Assembly (NCBI GenBank): GCA_964550565.1
Contig: CAZKAI010000094.1
Location: 1 to 15,748, forward strand
DNA: 15,748 nt
Direction: 5' to 3'
Source of the DNA: Anaeroglomus sp964550565
GTDB taxonomy: Bacteria; Planctomycetota; Phycisphaerae; Sedimentisphaerales; Anaerohalosphaeraceae
Part shown: positions 6,968-14,258 of the stretch, in pieces
Numbering within the stretch: the stretch's first letter is position 1
Layout of the letters: the number at the start of each line of letters is the position of its first letter
Notes under the pieces: generated by a model
Database searches by the model: none
What the model was told of the DNA's origin: nothing
The model's input: only the letters and a program-made list of their open reading frames with translations
Position numbers and translations under genes: made by a program

Positions 6968-7402
6968 TAAATAAATTTTTATCTTAAAAATCCATCCCTG
7001 GTGTGGGAGACAAAGATGATATTACGCAGACTCAATTGGCTGGATGCAGTTTTTTGAAGCCTGTTATCAGGACATAATTGCCATTTCTGATTCCGGACAA
7101 TTCGAAATGGCCCTGTCTAATCGATGAGGTAAAACGCAGAACTTAAATTATGTTATGGTTGTTGTTAAAACATATCTTACAGTTAATTGGCACATATCAA
7201 AGCATAAAGGCAGGTCAAAAATATTAGGGACTCAAAAGAGCTTTTTTTGCATCATCCTCTCCTTTCATAAAAGAGCAGATATTTTCCCTTGTATGGATAA
7301 CAGTGTGAGGATTTATGGCTGAAATGTCAATCAGGAATAGTACCGATATTAACACCTGAATAAAATACATGATACATTATCTATAAAAAGGACAATTCTG
7401 AA
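6968..7402. other. Non-coding stretch between two minus-strand genes
   Basis: About 450 AT-rich bases separate the start of the beta-helix gene from the end of the chrA-like gene, both on the minus strand. I see no convincing gene, tRNA or known riboswitch. It holds one perfect inverted repeat (7080-7111, listed separately), several TTGAC-like and TATAT-like hexamers without good pairing, and a 14-codon micro-frame at 7315-7359. The promoter of the beta-helix gene should lie here, implying a long leader or a weak promoter close to the gene. Confidence 0.6.
7080..7111. repeat. Perfect 8-bp inverted repeat with 16-base loop
   Basis: GCCATTTC (7080-7087) and GAAATGGC (7104-7111) are exact reverse complements around a 16-base spacer that itself contains CCGG. 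No T run follows on either strand, so it is not a classic terminator. It lies about 130 bases upstream of the beta-helix gene start and would be either an operator-like site or a hairpin in that gene's leader. Confidence 0.5.
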
Positions 7403-8605
7403 TTATTGCCACAGCCGGCTCAATAATCCCAGCACGGCCGCGCCCAGAATCAGCCAGGTGGTGTTGATTTTATACCGAATTAACAACACAGAGGAAATCA
7501 CAGCAACAACCAGAGACTGCACATCAAACAGAAATTGCCGCCCCAATTGCAAAGTAACTGCCGCCATCAGGCCCAGTGATGCCACTGTCACCCCATCCAA
7601 TAAGGCTCCGGCCCAGCGGGAATTCCGCAGCTTCGGGATAAGCGGATTGCTGATAGCGACAAAAACAAACGACGGCAGGAAGATGCCCAGCGTCGCCAAA
7701 ATTGCCCCCTTGACACCGCCCAGCATATAACCAATAAATGTGGCCGTGGTAAACAGCGGCCCCGGCGTCACCTGTCCAATCGCAATCGCATCCATCAACT
7801 GCTGACTGGATAGCCACCCCAGCCGATCCACAAAATCCGACTGCAGAAACGCCAGCAGGACATAGCCGCTGCCGTACCAGACCGAGCCGATCTTCAAAAA
7901 TGTCAGGAATAGCGTCGAAAAGTGAAACGGGACTGTACCCGCCGCAGGCAAACCCAATCCCAGCAAAGGAACAAAACCTTTAACGGTATTGCCGCCCCGC
8001 CCAAGATTCCTGCCAAACATAATGACGGCACCGCCGGCAAACAGCAGCAGAATCTCATTGATCCCAACAAAATAAAGGGCAATCACAGCCGCACCCACGA
8101 TTGCAGTCAGCGTATCCTTGACCGCCTTTCGCCCCAGCAGCCATAAGGCCTGTGCGATGATTACCAGGATGACGGGCTTGACGCCATATAAAATACTGCC
8201 GATTTGCGGCAGGGATTCATATCGCACATAGGCCCAGGCCAGGGCCGTGACAATCAGTATCGCCGGCAGGGCAAAGCATACTCCCCCGACAATCAATCCC
8301 GCCCATCCAGCCCGGACAAAACCAATATGAATCGCCATCTCCGTTGAGTTTGGGCCGGGGATAAACTGCGTAGCGCCCAGCAGATTGAGATAGTGCTCAT
8401 CATCCAGCCATTTCCGGCGTTTGACGACTTCATCATGCATCATGGCGATATGCGCCGCCGGCCCGCCAAAGGCCGTGAGCCCCAACCTTAAAAACAGTAG
8501 AGCAACCTCCAGAACTCGTTGCGACAATGAAATTCCCATATCGGGGCAAGCCTGTCCACCGTTTATAGATGAATTATTTTCGCTGGACATGTTGGGAGCA
8601 TTCAT
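7403..8605 (-). CDS. chrA: Chromate transporter-type membrane protein (CHR family)
   Basis: This 400-residue polytopic membrane protein has the duplicated architecture of long-chain CHR transporters, which export chromate using the proton gradient. The first half shows LTAFGGP (about 43-49), RRKWL and QFIPGPNSTEMAIHIG; the second half repeats the pattern with WYGSGYVLLAF, GWLSSQQLMDAIAIGQ and VTPGPLFTTATFIGY. The start is uncertain: I chose the ATG at 8603-8605, which has GGGGTG six bases upstream; ATGs at 8617 and 8590 are alternatives without a ribosome binding site. It overlaps the end of the Fur-family gene by 32 bases, so the two are co-transcribed and probably share metal control. Substrate in this context may not be chromate; the family assignment is firm, the substrate is not. 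Confidence 0.9.
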   Translation of the reverse strand: MNAPNMSSENNSSINGGQACPDMGISLSQRVLEVALLFLRLGLTAFGGPAAHIAMMHDEVVKRRKWLDDEHYLNLLGATQFIPGPNSTEMAIHIGFVRAGWAGLIVGGVCFALPAILIVTALAWAYVRYESLPQIGSILYGVKPVILVIIAQALWLLGRKAVKDTLTAIVGAAVIALYFVGINEILLLFAGGAVIMFGRNLGRGGNTVKGFVPLLGLGLPAAGTVPFHFSTLFLTFLKIGSVWYGSGYVLLAFLQSDFVDRLGWLSSQQLMDAIAIGQVTPGPLFTTATFIGYMLGGVKGAILATLGIFLPSFVFVAISNPLIPKLRNSRWAGALLDGVTVASLGLMAAVTLQLGRQFLFDVQSLVVAVISSVLLIRYKINTTWLILGAAVLGLLSRLWQ

Positions 8606-8972
8606 GACACACCCCATAGAAAAAGACTTCGTGGTCTTCCACCGTCATCCCGGCCAAAGCAACATGCTCATCATTTATACCACAGCCGGGCAATTCAAAC
8701 ACTGAATCGCATTTGCGGCAATAAAAATGATGATGGTGCTCTTTGCCGGACCGTTCGTACATTGTCCCGGCCAGGGGATGGGTGATTTTTAACAGCCAAC
8801 CCTGCTCCACCAGACGCTTAACATTGCGATAAACCGTTGCCTGGTCTATACTTGGAATAACTGTCTTTGCTTTTTGCAGAATCTCCCCGATACGCAGCGG
8901 CTGCGGACAGGTCATAAACACCTGCACAATTGCCTGCCGTTGAGGAGTATTTTTATCCGCTTTATTCGCCAT
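8574..8972 (-). CDS. zur: Fur-family metalloregulator, probably Zur
   Basis: This 132-residue protein has the full Fur-superfamily plan: an N-terminal winged helix with recognition helix around DQATVYRNVKRL (43-54), a hinge region with MYERSG, the metal segment HHHHFYCRKC (79-88) and a second CxxC (VCHEC, C122 and C125). The two CxxC pairs form the structural zinc site. The order Tyr-Glu-Arg...His-His-His is shared by Fur, Zur and PerR, so the metal cannot be read from the protein alone; divergent placement next to znuACB makes zinc the best choice. AAGGA directly abuts the ATG, too close to be a normal ribosome binding site, and a possible -10 lies about seven bases upstream. The downstream chrA-like gene overlaps it. 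Confidence 0.88.
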   Translation of the reverse strand: MANKADKNTPQRQAIVQVFMTCPQPLRIGEILQKAKTVIPSIDQATVYRNVKRLVEQGWLLKITHPLAGTMYERSGKEHHHHFYCRKCDSVFELPGCGINDEHVALAGMTVEDHEVFFYGVCHECSQHVQRK

Positions 8973-8977
8973 TCCTT

Positions 8978-9008
8978 AATATATACAAAAATATCCCTTG
9001 ACATGCAA
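8978..9008 (-). promoter_or_regulatory. Candidate promoter of the Fur-family gene (near-leaderless)
   Basis: Read leftward, TTGCAT (9003-9008) is followed after 17 bases by TATATA (8980-8985), with an overlapping TATATT at 8978-8983. A start site six or seven bases downstream would fall on or next to the start codon at 8972. The -35 is a weak match, so this is tentative. Confidence 0.35.
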
Positions 9009-9026
9009 GTGCAAAAGCATTATCAT
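8998..9026 (+). promoter_or_regulatory. Sigma70-type promoter of znuA
   Basis: TTGACA (8998-9003) is a perfect -35 and is separated by exactly 17 bases from TATCAT (9021-9026), a good -10. Transcription would begin near 9033, giving about 40 bases of leader before the ATG at 9074. A second, perfect TATAAT lies at 9053-9058 but lacks a properly spaced -35. Confidence 0.65.
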
Positions 9027-9031
9027 TTGCA
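9010..9031. promoter_or_regulatory. Zur-like inverted repeat over the znuA promoter
   Basis: TGCAAA at 9010-9015 and TTTGCA at 9026-9031 are perfect inverted arms around ten AT-rich bases that include the -10 hexamer. A second imperfect repeat, TGCAAAT (9028-9034) and ATTCGCA (9037-9043), overlaps its right end. AT-rich palindromes of about this length are the usual targets of Fur-superfamily repressors. The site would block znuA and also lies just upstream of the regulator gene, allowing control of both. Confidence 0.6.
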
Positions 9032-9073
9032 AATAGATTCGCATTTATATTATATAATTTCTTGGAGTTCGCT

Positions 9074-9975
9074 ATGAAAAAGGTAATCTGGATTTTCCTG
9101 TTCGGAATAGCTATTTATCTATGCCTTCCCTGCTGTTCAAGCTGCAAACAAAGTCTCCCGCCAACCCCCGGCAAACTCCAGGTCGTCACCACACTGTTTC
9201 CACTCTATGATTTCGCCCAACAGATCGCCGGCGACAAAGCGGAAGTCTCGCTATTGCTGCCCCCCGGAGTCGAATCACACTCCTTCGAGCCCCGCCCCGG
9301 CGATATCGTACGTATCAGCAAGGCTGACGTGTTCATTTATACCGGCCCGCTGATGGAACCCTGGTCCCAGGACATTCTCAAAGGCATTACAAATAAAGAN
9401 NNNNNNNNNNNNNNNNNNNNNNNNNNNNNNNNNNNNNNNNNNNNNNNNNNNNNNNNNNNNNNNNNNNNNNNNNNNNNNNNNNNNNNNNNNNNNNNNNNNC
9501 CGATGGTTTCGCTGCCAAAGACCCCGCCAACAAAGACTTTTATCTTTCCAACGCCAAGACTTATAACGAAAAGCTGGCGGCTCTGGACATCCAAATCCGT
9601 ACCACACTTGAAAAATGCAGCAAAAAAACCATCGTTTACGGCGGCCACTTCGCCTTTGGTTATTTTTCCAGGCGTTATGGCCTCGACCATCTGTCCCCCT
9701 ATGCAGGATTTTCGCCGAACGCCGAGCCGACACCCAGAAAAATCACGGAAATGATCGAGACACTTAAAAAAGCCGACACATCCTACATTTATTACGAAGA
9801 ACTGCTGGAGCCTCGTGTTGCCAGAATCATTGCCGAAGGAGCCGGCGCCAAACTCCTGCTGCTGCATGGCGCTCATAATATCTCCAAACAAGAGCTTGAC
9901 AAAGGCGTGACTTACCTGGACATTATGCAGGGCAACCTTGAACGGCTTAAGCTCGGCCTTGGATATCAGGATTAA
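9074..9975 (+). CDS. znuA: Zinc ABC transporter substrate-binding protein, interrupted by an assembly gap
   Basis: This gene encodes the extracytoplasmic metal-binding component of the transporter. The start is ATG at 9074 with GGAG six bases upstream. An N-terminal hydrophobic segment leads to a cysteine cluster (C20, C21, C24), so export is clear but the exact lipid-anchor cysteine is not. Before the gap are VVTTLFPLYDF, the metal ligand H69 in PPGVESHSFEP, and DVFIYTGPLMEPW. After the gap the frame is shifted and reads KKTIVYGGHFAFGYFSRRYG (second ligand His), SPNAEPTP, YYEELLEPRVA and GAHNIS, ending at TAA. Frames differ on the two sides only because 100 N is an arbitrary gap length. The missing part should contain the DPHxWLDP-type histidine motif. 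About 108 and 157 residues are visible, and roughly 40-60 are missing compared with typical ZnuA length. Confidence 0.88.
9400..9499. other. Assembly gap of 100 N
   Basis: Exactly 100 undetermined bases, the conventional placeholder for a gap of unknown size. It falls inside znuA. The two flanks are clearly parts of the same protein, so the join and orientation are sound, but the length is not. Confidence 0.99.
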
Positions 9976-9989
9976 AAAAGCCTGCGAGC

Positions 9990-10784
9990 ATGAATGAACG
10001 ATTGCGAACGACCCGCATGAATCTTATCGAAATCAAAAACGTCTGTGTCCGTTATGGCCCGATTGAAGCGCTGTGCAGTATCAGCCTGGCCATCTCCGCC
10101 GGCGATTACGTGGCCATCATCGGCCCCAACGGTTCAGGCAAATCCACGCTGTTCAAGGCCATCCTGAATCTCCTGCCGCTGACGGAAGGCTCTATATCCC
10201 TGTACGGCACCGATGCCCGCCGATTCACCCAATGGAATAAAATCGGCTACGTCCCGCAGGTCTCACGCAATCTGCACAAAGGATTCCCCGCCACCGTCCG
10301 GGAAATCGTCGCCTCCGGGATACTTTCGGCCAAGTCCTTTCCTCGCATGATTTTCCGCAAAGACTACAGCAAAGTCGTCAAGGCCATGGAAACCGTCGGC
10401 GTGTGCGACCTGTCTGAACGGCTGATTGGCGAACTCTCCGGCGGTCAGCAGCAGCGTGTGTTTCTGGCCCGCGCCATGGTCAACGACCCGGACCTGCTCC
10501 TGCTGGATGAACCGACCGCCGCCATCGACCCGGCTACCCGTGAGCAATTTTATAAGACACTGCGCGAAATCAACACCCAATTCGGAAAAACCATCGTCCT
10601 GATTTCTCACGACGCCAGCCATATCGGCCATTTCGCCGCCAAGCTGGCCTACCTCGACAAACACCTGGTTTTCTTCGGCGGATTCGACCAGTTCTGCTTA
10701 TCACCGGAAATGACCCGGTATTTCGGCCCCCATGCTCAGCACCTGATCTGCGGCCAGCACTGCCCGATGAAGGAGAAGCAATGA
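9990..10784 (+). CDS. znuC: Zinc ABC transporter ATP-binding protein
   Basis: This 264-residue ATPase powers metal import. It shows a Walker A motif GPNGSGKS (45-52), Q-loop Gln90, ABC signature LSGGQQQR (149-156), Walker B LLLLDEP (169-175) and switch His207 (ISHD). The fold and the GYVPQ and HLVFFGG segments match the metal-type (MntB/ZnuC) branch. The last 20 residues contain a cluster H248, H251, C254, H257, C258 that could bind metal. The ATG at 9990 is used; an in-frame ATG at 10017 is possible, since neither has a strong ribosome binding site. It follows znuA by 14 bases and overlaps znuB by four bases (ATGA), so translation is coupled. Confidence 0.93.
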   Translation: MNERLRTTRMNLIEIKNVCVRYGPIEALCSISLAISAGDYVAIIGPNGSGKSTLFKAILNLLPLTEGSISLYGTDARRFTQWNKIGYVPQVSRNLHKGFPATVREIVASGILSAKSFPRMIFRKDYSKVVKAMETVGVCDLSERLIGELSGGQQQRVFLARAMVNDPDLLLLDEPTAAIDPATREQFYKTLREINTQFGKTIVLISHDASHIGHFAAKLAYLDKHLVFFGGFDQFCLSPEMTRYFGPHAQHLICGQHCPMKEKQ

Positions 10785-11590
10785 ACACAATCATGGAAGC
10801 CCTTCACTATGCGTTTATCCAGCGGGCGCTGGTCGGCGGAGTCTTCATCGGCTGCTGCTGTGCGTTTCTGGGCGTGTTTCTGGTCCTGCGGCGGCTGTCG
10901 CTGATCGGGGACGGCCTTGCCCATGTCGGGCTTGCTGCGGTAGGACTCGGGCTGTTTCTGAATACACAGCCGCTGTGGGTTTCGATCCCGGTGGTGATGT
11001 TCGCATCCTTATGGATTCTATGGCTGTCGGACAAAGCCGATGTCTATGCCGATGCCGCGATTGGGCTGGTCTCGGCCGTCAGTGTCGCCGTCGGTATCAT
11101 ACTGGCCAGCGTCGGTCGCGGCTTCAACATCGATTTGTTCAGCTTTTTATTCGGCAGCATCCTGGCAATCAGTATGCATGAAGTCATCCTGAGCGTGGCT
11201 CTGTCGGTGATTGTCATCGGCATGGTCTTTTTATTCTACCACGAGCTGTTCGCCATCGCCTTCGAAGAAGAATACGCCCGCGTGCTGGGCATCCCCGTTG
11301 AAAAAATCAACAAAATCCTCATCCTGTGCACTGCCGTCACCGTCAGCCTCGGCATCCGTGTCGTCGGTACGATGCTGATTTCCAGTCTGATTATTTTTCC
11401 CGCCATCACCGCTCTGCAAATCGCCCGCGGATTTCGCCTGGCCATGCTGCTGGCAGCCGTGTTTTCCACCCTGTCGGTCTTTATCGGCGTGTTTGTCTCT
11501 TACCTGGCCGACCTGCCCACCGGCGCCACCATCGTCCTGATCAACTTTGCCTTCTTTGTCTTGACCTTCATCATTAAAAAAATACGTTAA
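10781..11590 (+). CDS. znuB: Zinc ABC transporter permease
   Basis: This 269-residue inner-membrane protein of the ABC-3 family forms the channel for ZnuA-delivered metal. Alternating hydrophobic segments suggest eight or nine helices. Family landmarks are VLRRLSLIGDGLAHVGLA (about 35-52), FLFGSILAIS, and GTMLISSLIIFPAITALQIA near the C-terminal third, a highly conserved ABC-3 region. AAGGAGAAGC precedes the ATG, which overlaps the znuC stop. Its own stop lies only two bases from the stop of the convergent ribonuclease HI gene, with no visible terminator between them. Confidence 0.94.
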   Translation: MNTIMEALHYAFIQRALVGGVFIGCCCAFLGVFLVLRRLSLIGDGLAHVGLAAVGLGLFLNTQPLWVSIPVVMFASLWILWLSDKADVYADAAIGLVSAVSVAVGIILASVGRGFNIDLFSFLFGSILAISMHEVILSVALSVIVIGMVFLFYHELFAIAFEEEYARVLGIPVEKINKILILCTAVTVSLGIRVVGTMLISSLIIFPAITALQIARGFRLAMLLAAVFSTLSVFIGVFVSYLADLPTGATIVLINFAFFVLTFIIKKIR

Positions 11591-11592
11591 TG

Positions 11593-12039
11593 TCACTGCC
11601 GCACTTTTTCGCGTGCCTTTTGTACCAGCAAATCACAACGTTCATTGTATTTATTGTCGGAATGTCCCTTGACCCAGCACCATCGCACGGAATGAATCGC
11701 CGTCAGCTCCAGCAATCGACACCATAAGTCCTGATTCACGACCGGTTTTTTCGCCGCGGTCTTCCAGTCATTCCGCTGCCAGTTGTCCAGCCATTTTTCC
11801 GTAAAGGCGTGTTGCAGATATTTCGAGTCGGTATGCAGTTCAACCTGGCACGGTGTTTTTAACGCCTCCAGCGCACGAATCGCCGCCAGCAGTTCCATCC
11901 GGTTATTGGTCGTATCCGGCTGGGCGCCGGACAGCTCTTTGGTATAGTGGTTATGCTCCGGGCTGATCAACACCGCAGCCCATCCGCCAAGACCCGGATT
12001 GGGAGAGCACCCGCCATCAGTATAAATAATGACTCTCAT
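11593..12039 (-). CDS. rnhA: Ribonuclease HI
   Basis: This 148-residue enzyme cuts the RNA strand of RNA-DNA hybrids, for example R-loops and Okazaki primers. The catalytic set is complete: D8 (YTDGG), E49 (NNRMELLAA), D71 (HTDSKYL), H126 (KGHSDNKYN) and D136. Length matches the classic bacterial type I enzyme without an N-terminal hybrid-binding domain. The frame is open far upstream, but that part would run through a terminator and carries no conserved sequence; AAGGG six or seven bases before the ATG at 12037-12039 supports this start. It lies downstream of the acetylesterase gene on the same strand, separated by a strong terminator, so it should have its own promoter in the short space or depend on readthrough. 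Confidence 0.95.
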   Translation of the reverse strand: MRVIIYTDGGCSPNPGLGGWAAVLISPEHNHYTKELSGAQPDTTNNRMELLAAIRALEALKTPCQVELHTDSKYLQHAFTEKWLDNWQRNDWKTAAKKPVVNQDLWCRLLELTAIHSVRWCWVKGHSDNKYNERCDLLVQKAREKVRQ

Positions 12040-12060
12040 CAACATCCCTTCACATCCATA

Positions 12061-12096
12061 AAAAAAGCCCCCGCGAGCAATCCGCAGGGGCTTTTG
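12061..12096 (-). terminator. Rho-independent terminator of the acetylesterase gene
   Basis: GGGGCTTTT (12087-12095) and AAAAGCCCC (12063-12071) are perfect arms, extended inward by a GCG/CGC pairing across one mismatch. Read leftward, the stem is followed by a run of T. It lies 60-90 bases after the stop of the sialate O-acetylesterase gene and before the ribonuclease HI start. Confidence 0.88.
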
Positions 12097-12154
12097 TAAC
12101 ATCTTATCCGTAAAACTACTTATCTTATTTCCATAAAAAAACATTATCCGGTTT

Positions 12155-14101
12155 TTACTTCCAGTCATCCGTACGGAAAGACGACGCCGGCAGGCCCTCT
12201 TTATTCCCCAGCGGCCCGGTGGACCAGTTGGTCCACGCATACCGCACGGCAACCGGCGCGGTTACCTGGTCACTCCAGACAACCACCGTATCGCCTTCAA
12301 TCACGGCCTGGGCGGGAACAAATATCTTATCTTGACCGGCAATCACAAACTCAGATAATTGGCCCTCCCTGGCCACTAGCCCTCCGTTGGTATAATCAAA
12401 AGACAAACGTATCTTCTGTCCTTCAATCTTCATCAATTTATACATCGGTCCGCTGAAACCTGCAACCTTTTTATTATAATTTTTTGCAAGCGCATTTAAG
12501 GCCAGCCGTTTGCCGACATCCTGTTTGTTTCTCGGATGAATATCGCGTTCTTCACCGATATCCATCGTCGAAGCCATACCGCCGTTTTTCACAGTCGCCA
12601 GTGCCTTAACCTGGGCCTCGCGAAGATACGCTGATTCGTTATTGCCCGAACCACTGTACACATACGGGGCAATCTGCACCCAATAGAACGGGAAGTCGCC
12701 GATATCCCAATGCTTGCGCCAATCCGAAATCATCGCCGGCATGAGCTGTGCATATTCATCCGACCGACCGATATTGGATTCACCCTGATACCAGATCGCA
12801 CCGGCAATCCCGTAAGGAACAAGCGGCTGAATCATCCCGTTGAACAACGCTGTGGGGGTATTGGCGTTAAATCCGCCATCCACATTCGGCGCACCAGGAA
12901 TCGGCTGATTGGCCAGGCTGGCTTTATACTTCCAGGCCCCGGCAAGCGTGGCGCAGGTTTTGACATCCGCCCCCACCGGCCCGATGCGCATCTGTTCCTT
13001 GCTGCCGTTAAAGCCGCCTTCACCGCCGGTATCCACAACCCGCACCGCAATCACATTCGGCCCAACCCGCAGCGCTGTGGTCGGAATCACGTATCTGCGT
13101 TCTTTGTTATATCCAATCGTTCCGCCAATCTTGACCCCGTTGACCCAGATTGTATCGATATCGTCAATCGGCCCCAGATGCAGTTCCATCGGATTACGCG
13201 CCCACGACGGCGGCAGATTCGTCACACGACGGAACCAGACAATCCCATCGACCGGTTCCAGGTCCGAACCCGCCCAGAACGTCGGCTGCTCCATCTCTTT
13301 CCAGTCGCTGATATCCAGTTGCGGATCCTGCCAGTTACCCTGCGTGCCTGGATCGATAGCGGCAATTTTCTGTTCCCATACACTGATGGCCTTCGTGAGC
13401 ATCTCATTCAGATTCCCGGGATTCTTCGCAAATTCCTGATATTGTTTGGCCGTATTCACATAATGCGCAAACGGCGCCAGACCTTCTTCGCTGGTCCAGG
13501 ACTCCGCCGGCGTGCCGCCCCAACTGGTATTAATCAAACCAATCGGAACATTCAAATTAGCATATAGTTCTTTTCCGAAACAATAGGCCACCGCGCTGAA
13601 ATTCATCAGCACATCAGGCCGGGTAAGCTGCCAGGTGCCGGCACAATCATCCAGCGGCACGGCAGAAATCTTCTTTTGCACAGTAAAAAGACGGACATTG
13701 TCATTATTTTCTTCTTTAATCGCATCACCCAACCGCAGCATCGCAAACGTGAATTCCATATTGGACTGACCCGAACAAACCCAGACCTCCCCGGCCAGCA
13801 CATTGTTTAAGGTGATGGTATTATTGCCCTTAATGGTCAAAGTCAACGGCTTGCCGTCGGCGGCCGGAGTGTCGATTTTGACCCGCCACTTCCCGTCTTT
13901 GTCGGCCTTGACAGAGGTCCCAAACCACATCCACGACCCCTTAACCTCGACTTTTTCGCCGGCTTCCGCCCAACCCCACACTGCCACCTTGCTTTTTTGC
14001 TGAATCACCATCTGATCGCCGAAAATCGCCGGCAGCTTCACATCGCCGTAAGTGATTGCTGCAAAACATAATAGAAACGCTAACGCTGTCCACTTCTTCA
14101 T
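12155..14101 (-). CDS. Secreted sialate O-acetylesterase-type SGNH hydrolase
   Basis: This 648-residue protein belongs to the sialate O-acetylesterase (SASA) family, which removes acetyl groups from sialic acids or, in many bacteria, from other acetylated glycans. A signal peptide (MKKWTALAFLLCFAAITYG) leads the protein. Catalytic motifs are GQSNM with nucleophile S113, WYQGES (S442) and DIHP (D520, H522). Residues about 255-376 form an inserted sugar-binding/jelly-roll-like domain (WKEMEQP...WFRRV...LGPIDDIDTIWVNG) between the two halves of the catalytic domain, as in larger family members. The start is fixed by AGGAGA six bases before ATG; the upstream open frame has no such signal. No neighbouring genes of sialic acid catabolism are present, so xylan- or other glycan-deacetylation is as likely as sialate. 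Confidence 0.92.
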   Translation of the reverse strand: MKKWTALAFLLCFAAITYGDVKLPAIFGDQMVIQQKSKVAVWGWAEAGEKVEVKGSWMWFGTSVKADKDGKWRVKIDTPAADGKPLTLTIKGNNTITLNNVLAGEVWVCSGQSNMEFTFAMLRLGDAIKEENNDNVRLFTVQKKISAVPLDDCAGTWQLTRPDVLMNFSAVAYCFGKELYANLNVPIGLINTSWGGTPAESWTSEEGLAPFAHYVNTAKQYQEFAKNPGNLNEMLTKAISVWEQKIAAIDPGTQGNWQDPQLDISDWKEMEQPTFWAGSDLEPVDGIVWFRRVTNLPPSWARNPMELHLGPIDDIDTIWVNGVKIGGTIGYNKERRYVIPTTALRVGPNVIAVRVVDTGGEGGFNGSKEQMRIGPVGADVKTCATLAGAWKYKASLANQPIPGAPNVDGGFNANTPTALFNGMIQPLVPYGIAGAIWYQGESNIGRSDEYAQLMPAMISDWRKHWDIGDFPFYWVQIAPYVYSGSGNNESAYLREAQVKALATVKNGGMASTMDIGEERDIHPRNKQDVGKRLALNALAKNYNKKVAGFSGPMYKLMKIEGQKIRLSFDYTNGGLVAREGQLSEFVIAGQDKIFVPAQAVIEGDTVVVWSDQVTAPVAVRYAWTNWSTGPLGNKEGLPASSFRTDDWK

Positions 14102-14202
14102 AATGCATCTCCTGTTCAAATTGATGATTTCGTTATGATAATAGATAAAACTGTACCGCAAATTGTTACAGAGGCAAGCTTTTTTTCGCCCTTGTTTTCC
14201 GG

Positions 14203-14231
14203 TTGCAGAGATTGTCCCACAGACGTACAAT
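14203..14231 (+). promoter_or_regulatory. Candidate promoter of the last gene
   Basis: TTGCAG (14203-14208), a weak -35, is followed after exactly 17 bases by TACAAT (14226-14231), a five-of-six -10. The start codon is at 14259 after GGAAAGGA. It shares a 157-base divergent region with the acetylesterase gene. Confidence 0.4.
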
Positions 14232-14258
14232 AATAGAAACAAAATGGAAAGGATTGCC

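Noticed and set aside
7315..7359. 14-codon micro-frame (MAEMSIRNSTDINT) with GAGG five bases upstream
   Set aside because: Too short to support without conservation, and no promoter or downstream gene on that strand to suggest a leader peptide.
7365..7377. Two tandem ATACAT copies resembling the arms of the 1046-1060 palindrome
   Set aside because: They are direct, not inverted, and lie downstream of a minus-strand gene with no plus-strand gene nearby, so an operator role is unlikely; AT-rich chance is enough.
9500..9754. Continuation of the pre-gap znuA frame through the N run
   Set aside because: The translation after the gap in that frame has no ZnuA similarity, while another frame reads clear ZnuA sequence to the true stop at 9975.
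11593..12252. Longer 219-residue start for ribonuclease HI
   Set aside because: The extra N-terminus would be encoded across a strong terminator and the end of the upstream gene, and shows no hybrid-binding domain; the start at 12039 has a ribosome binding site.
12710..13567. 285-codon plus-strand open frame
   Set aside because: It is antisense to the acetylesterase gene, whose protein has clear motifs. The translation is rich in Arg, Pro and His, typical of a reverse-frame shadow, with no ribosome binding site.
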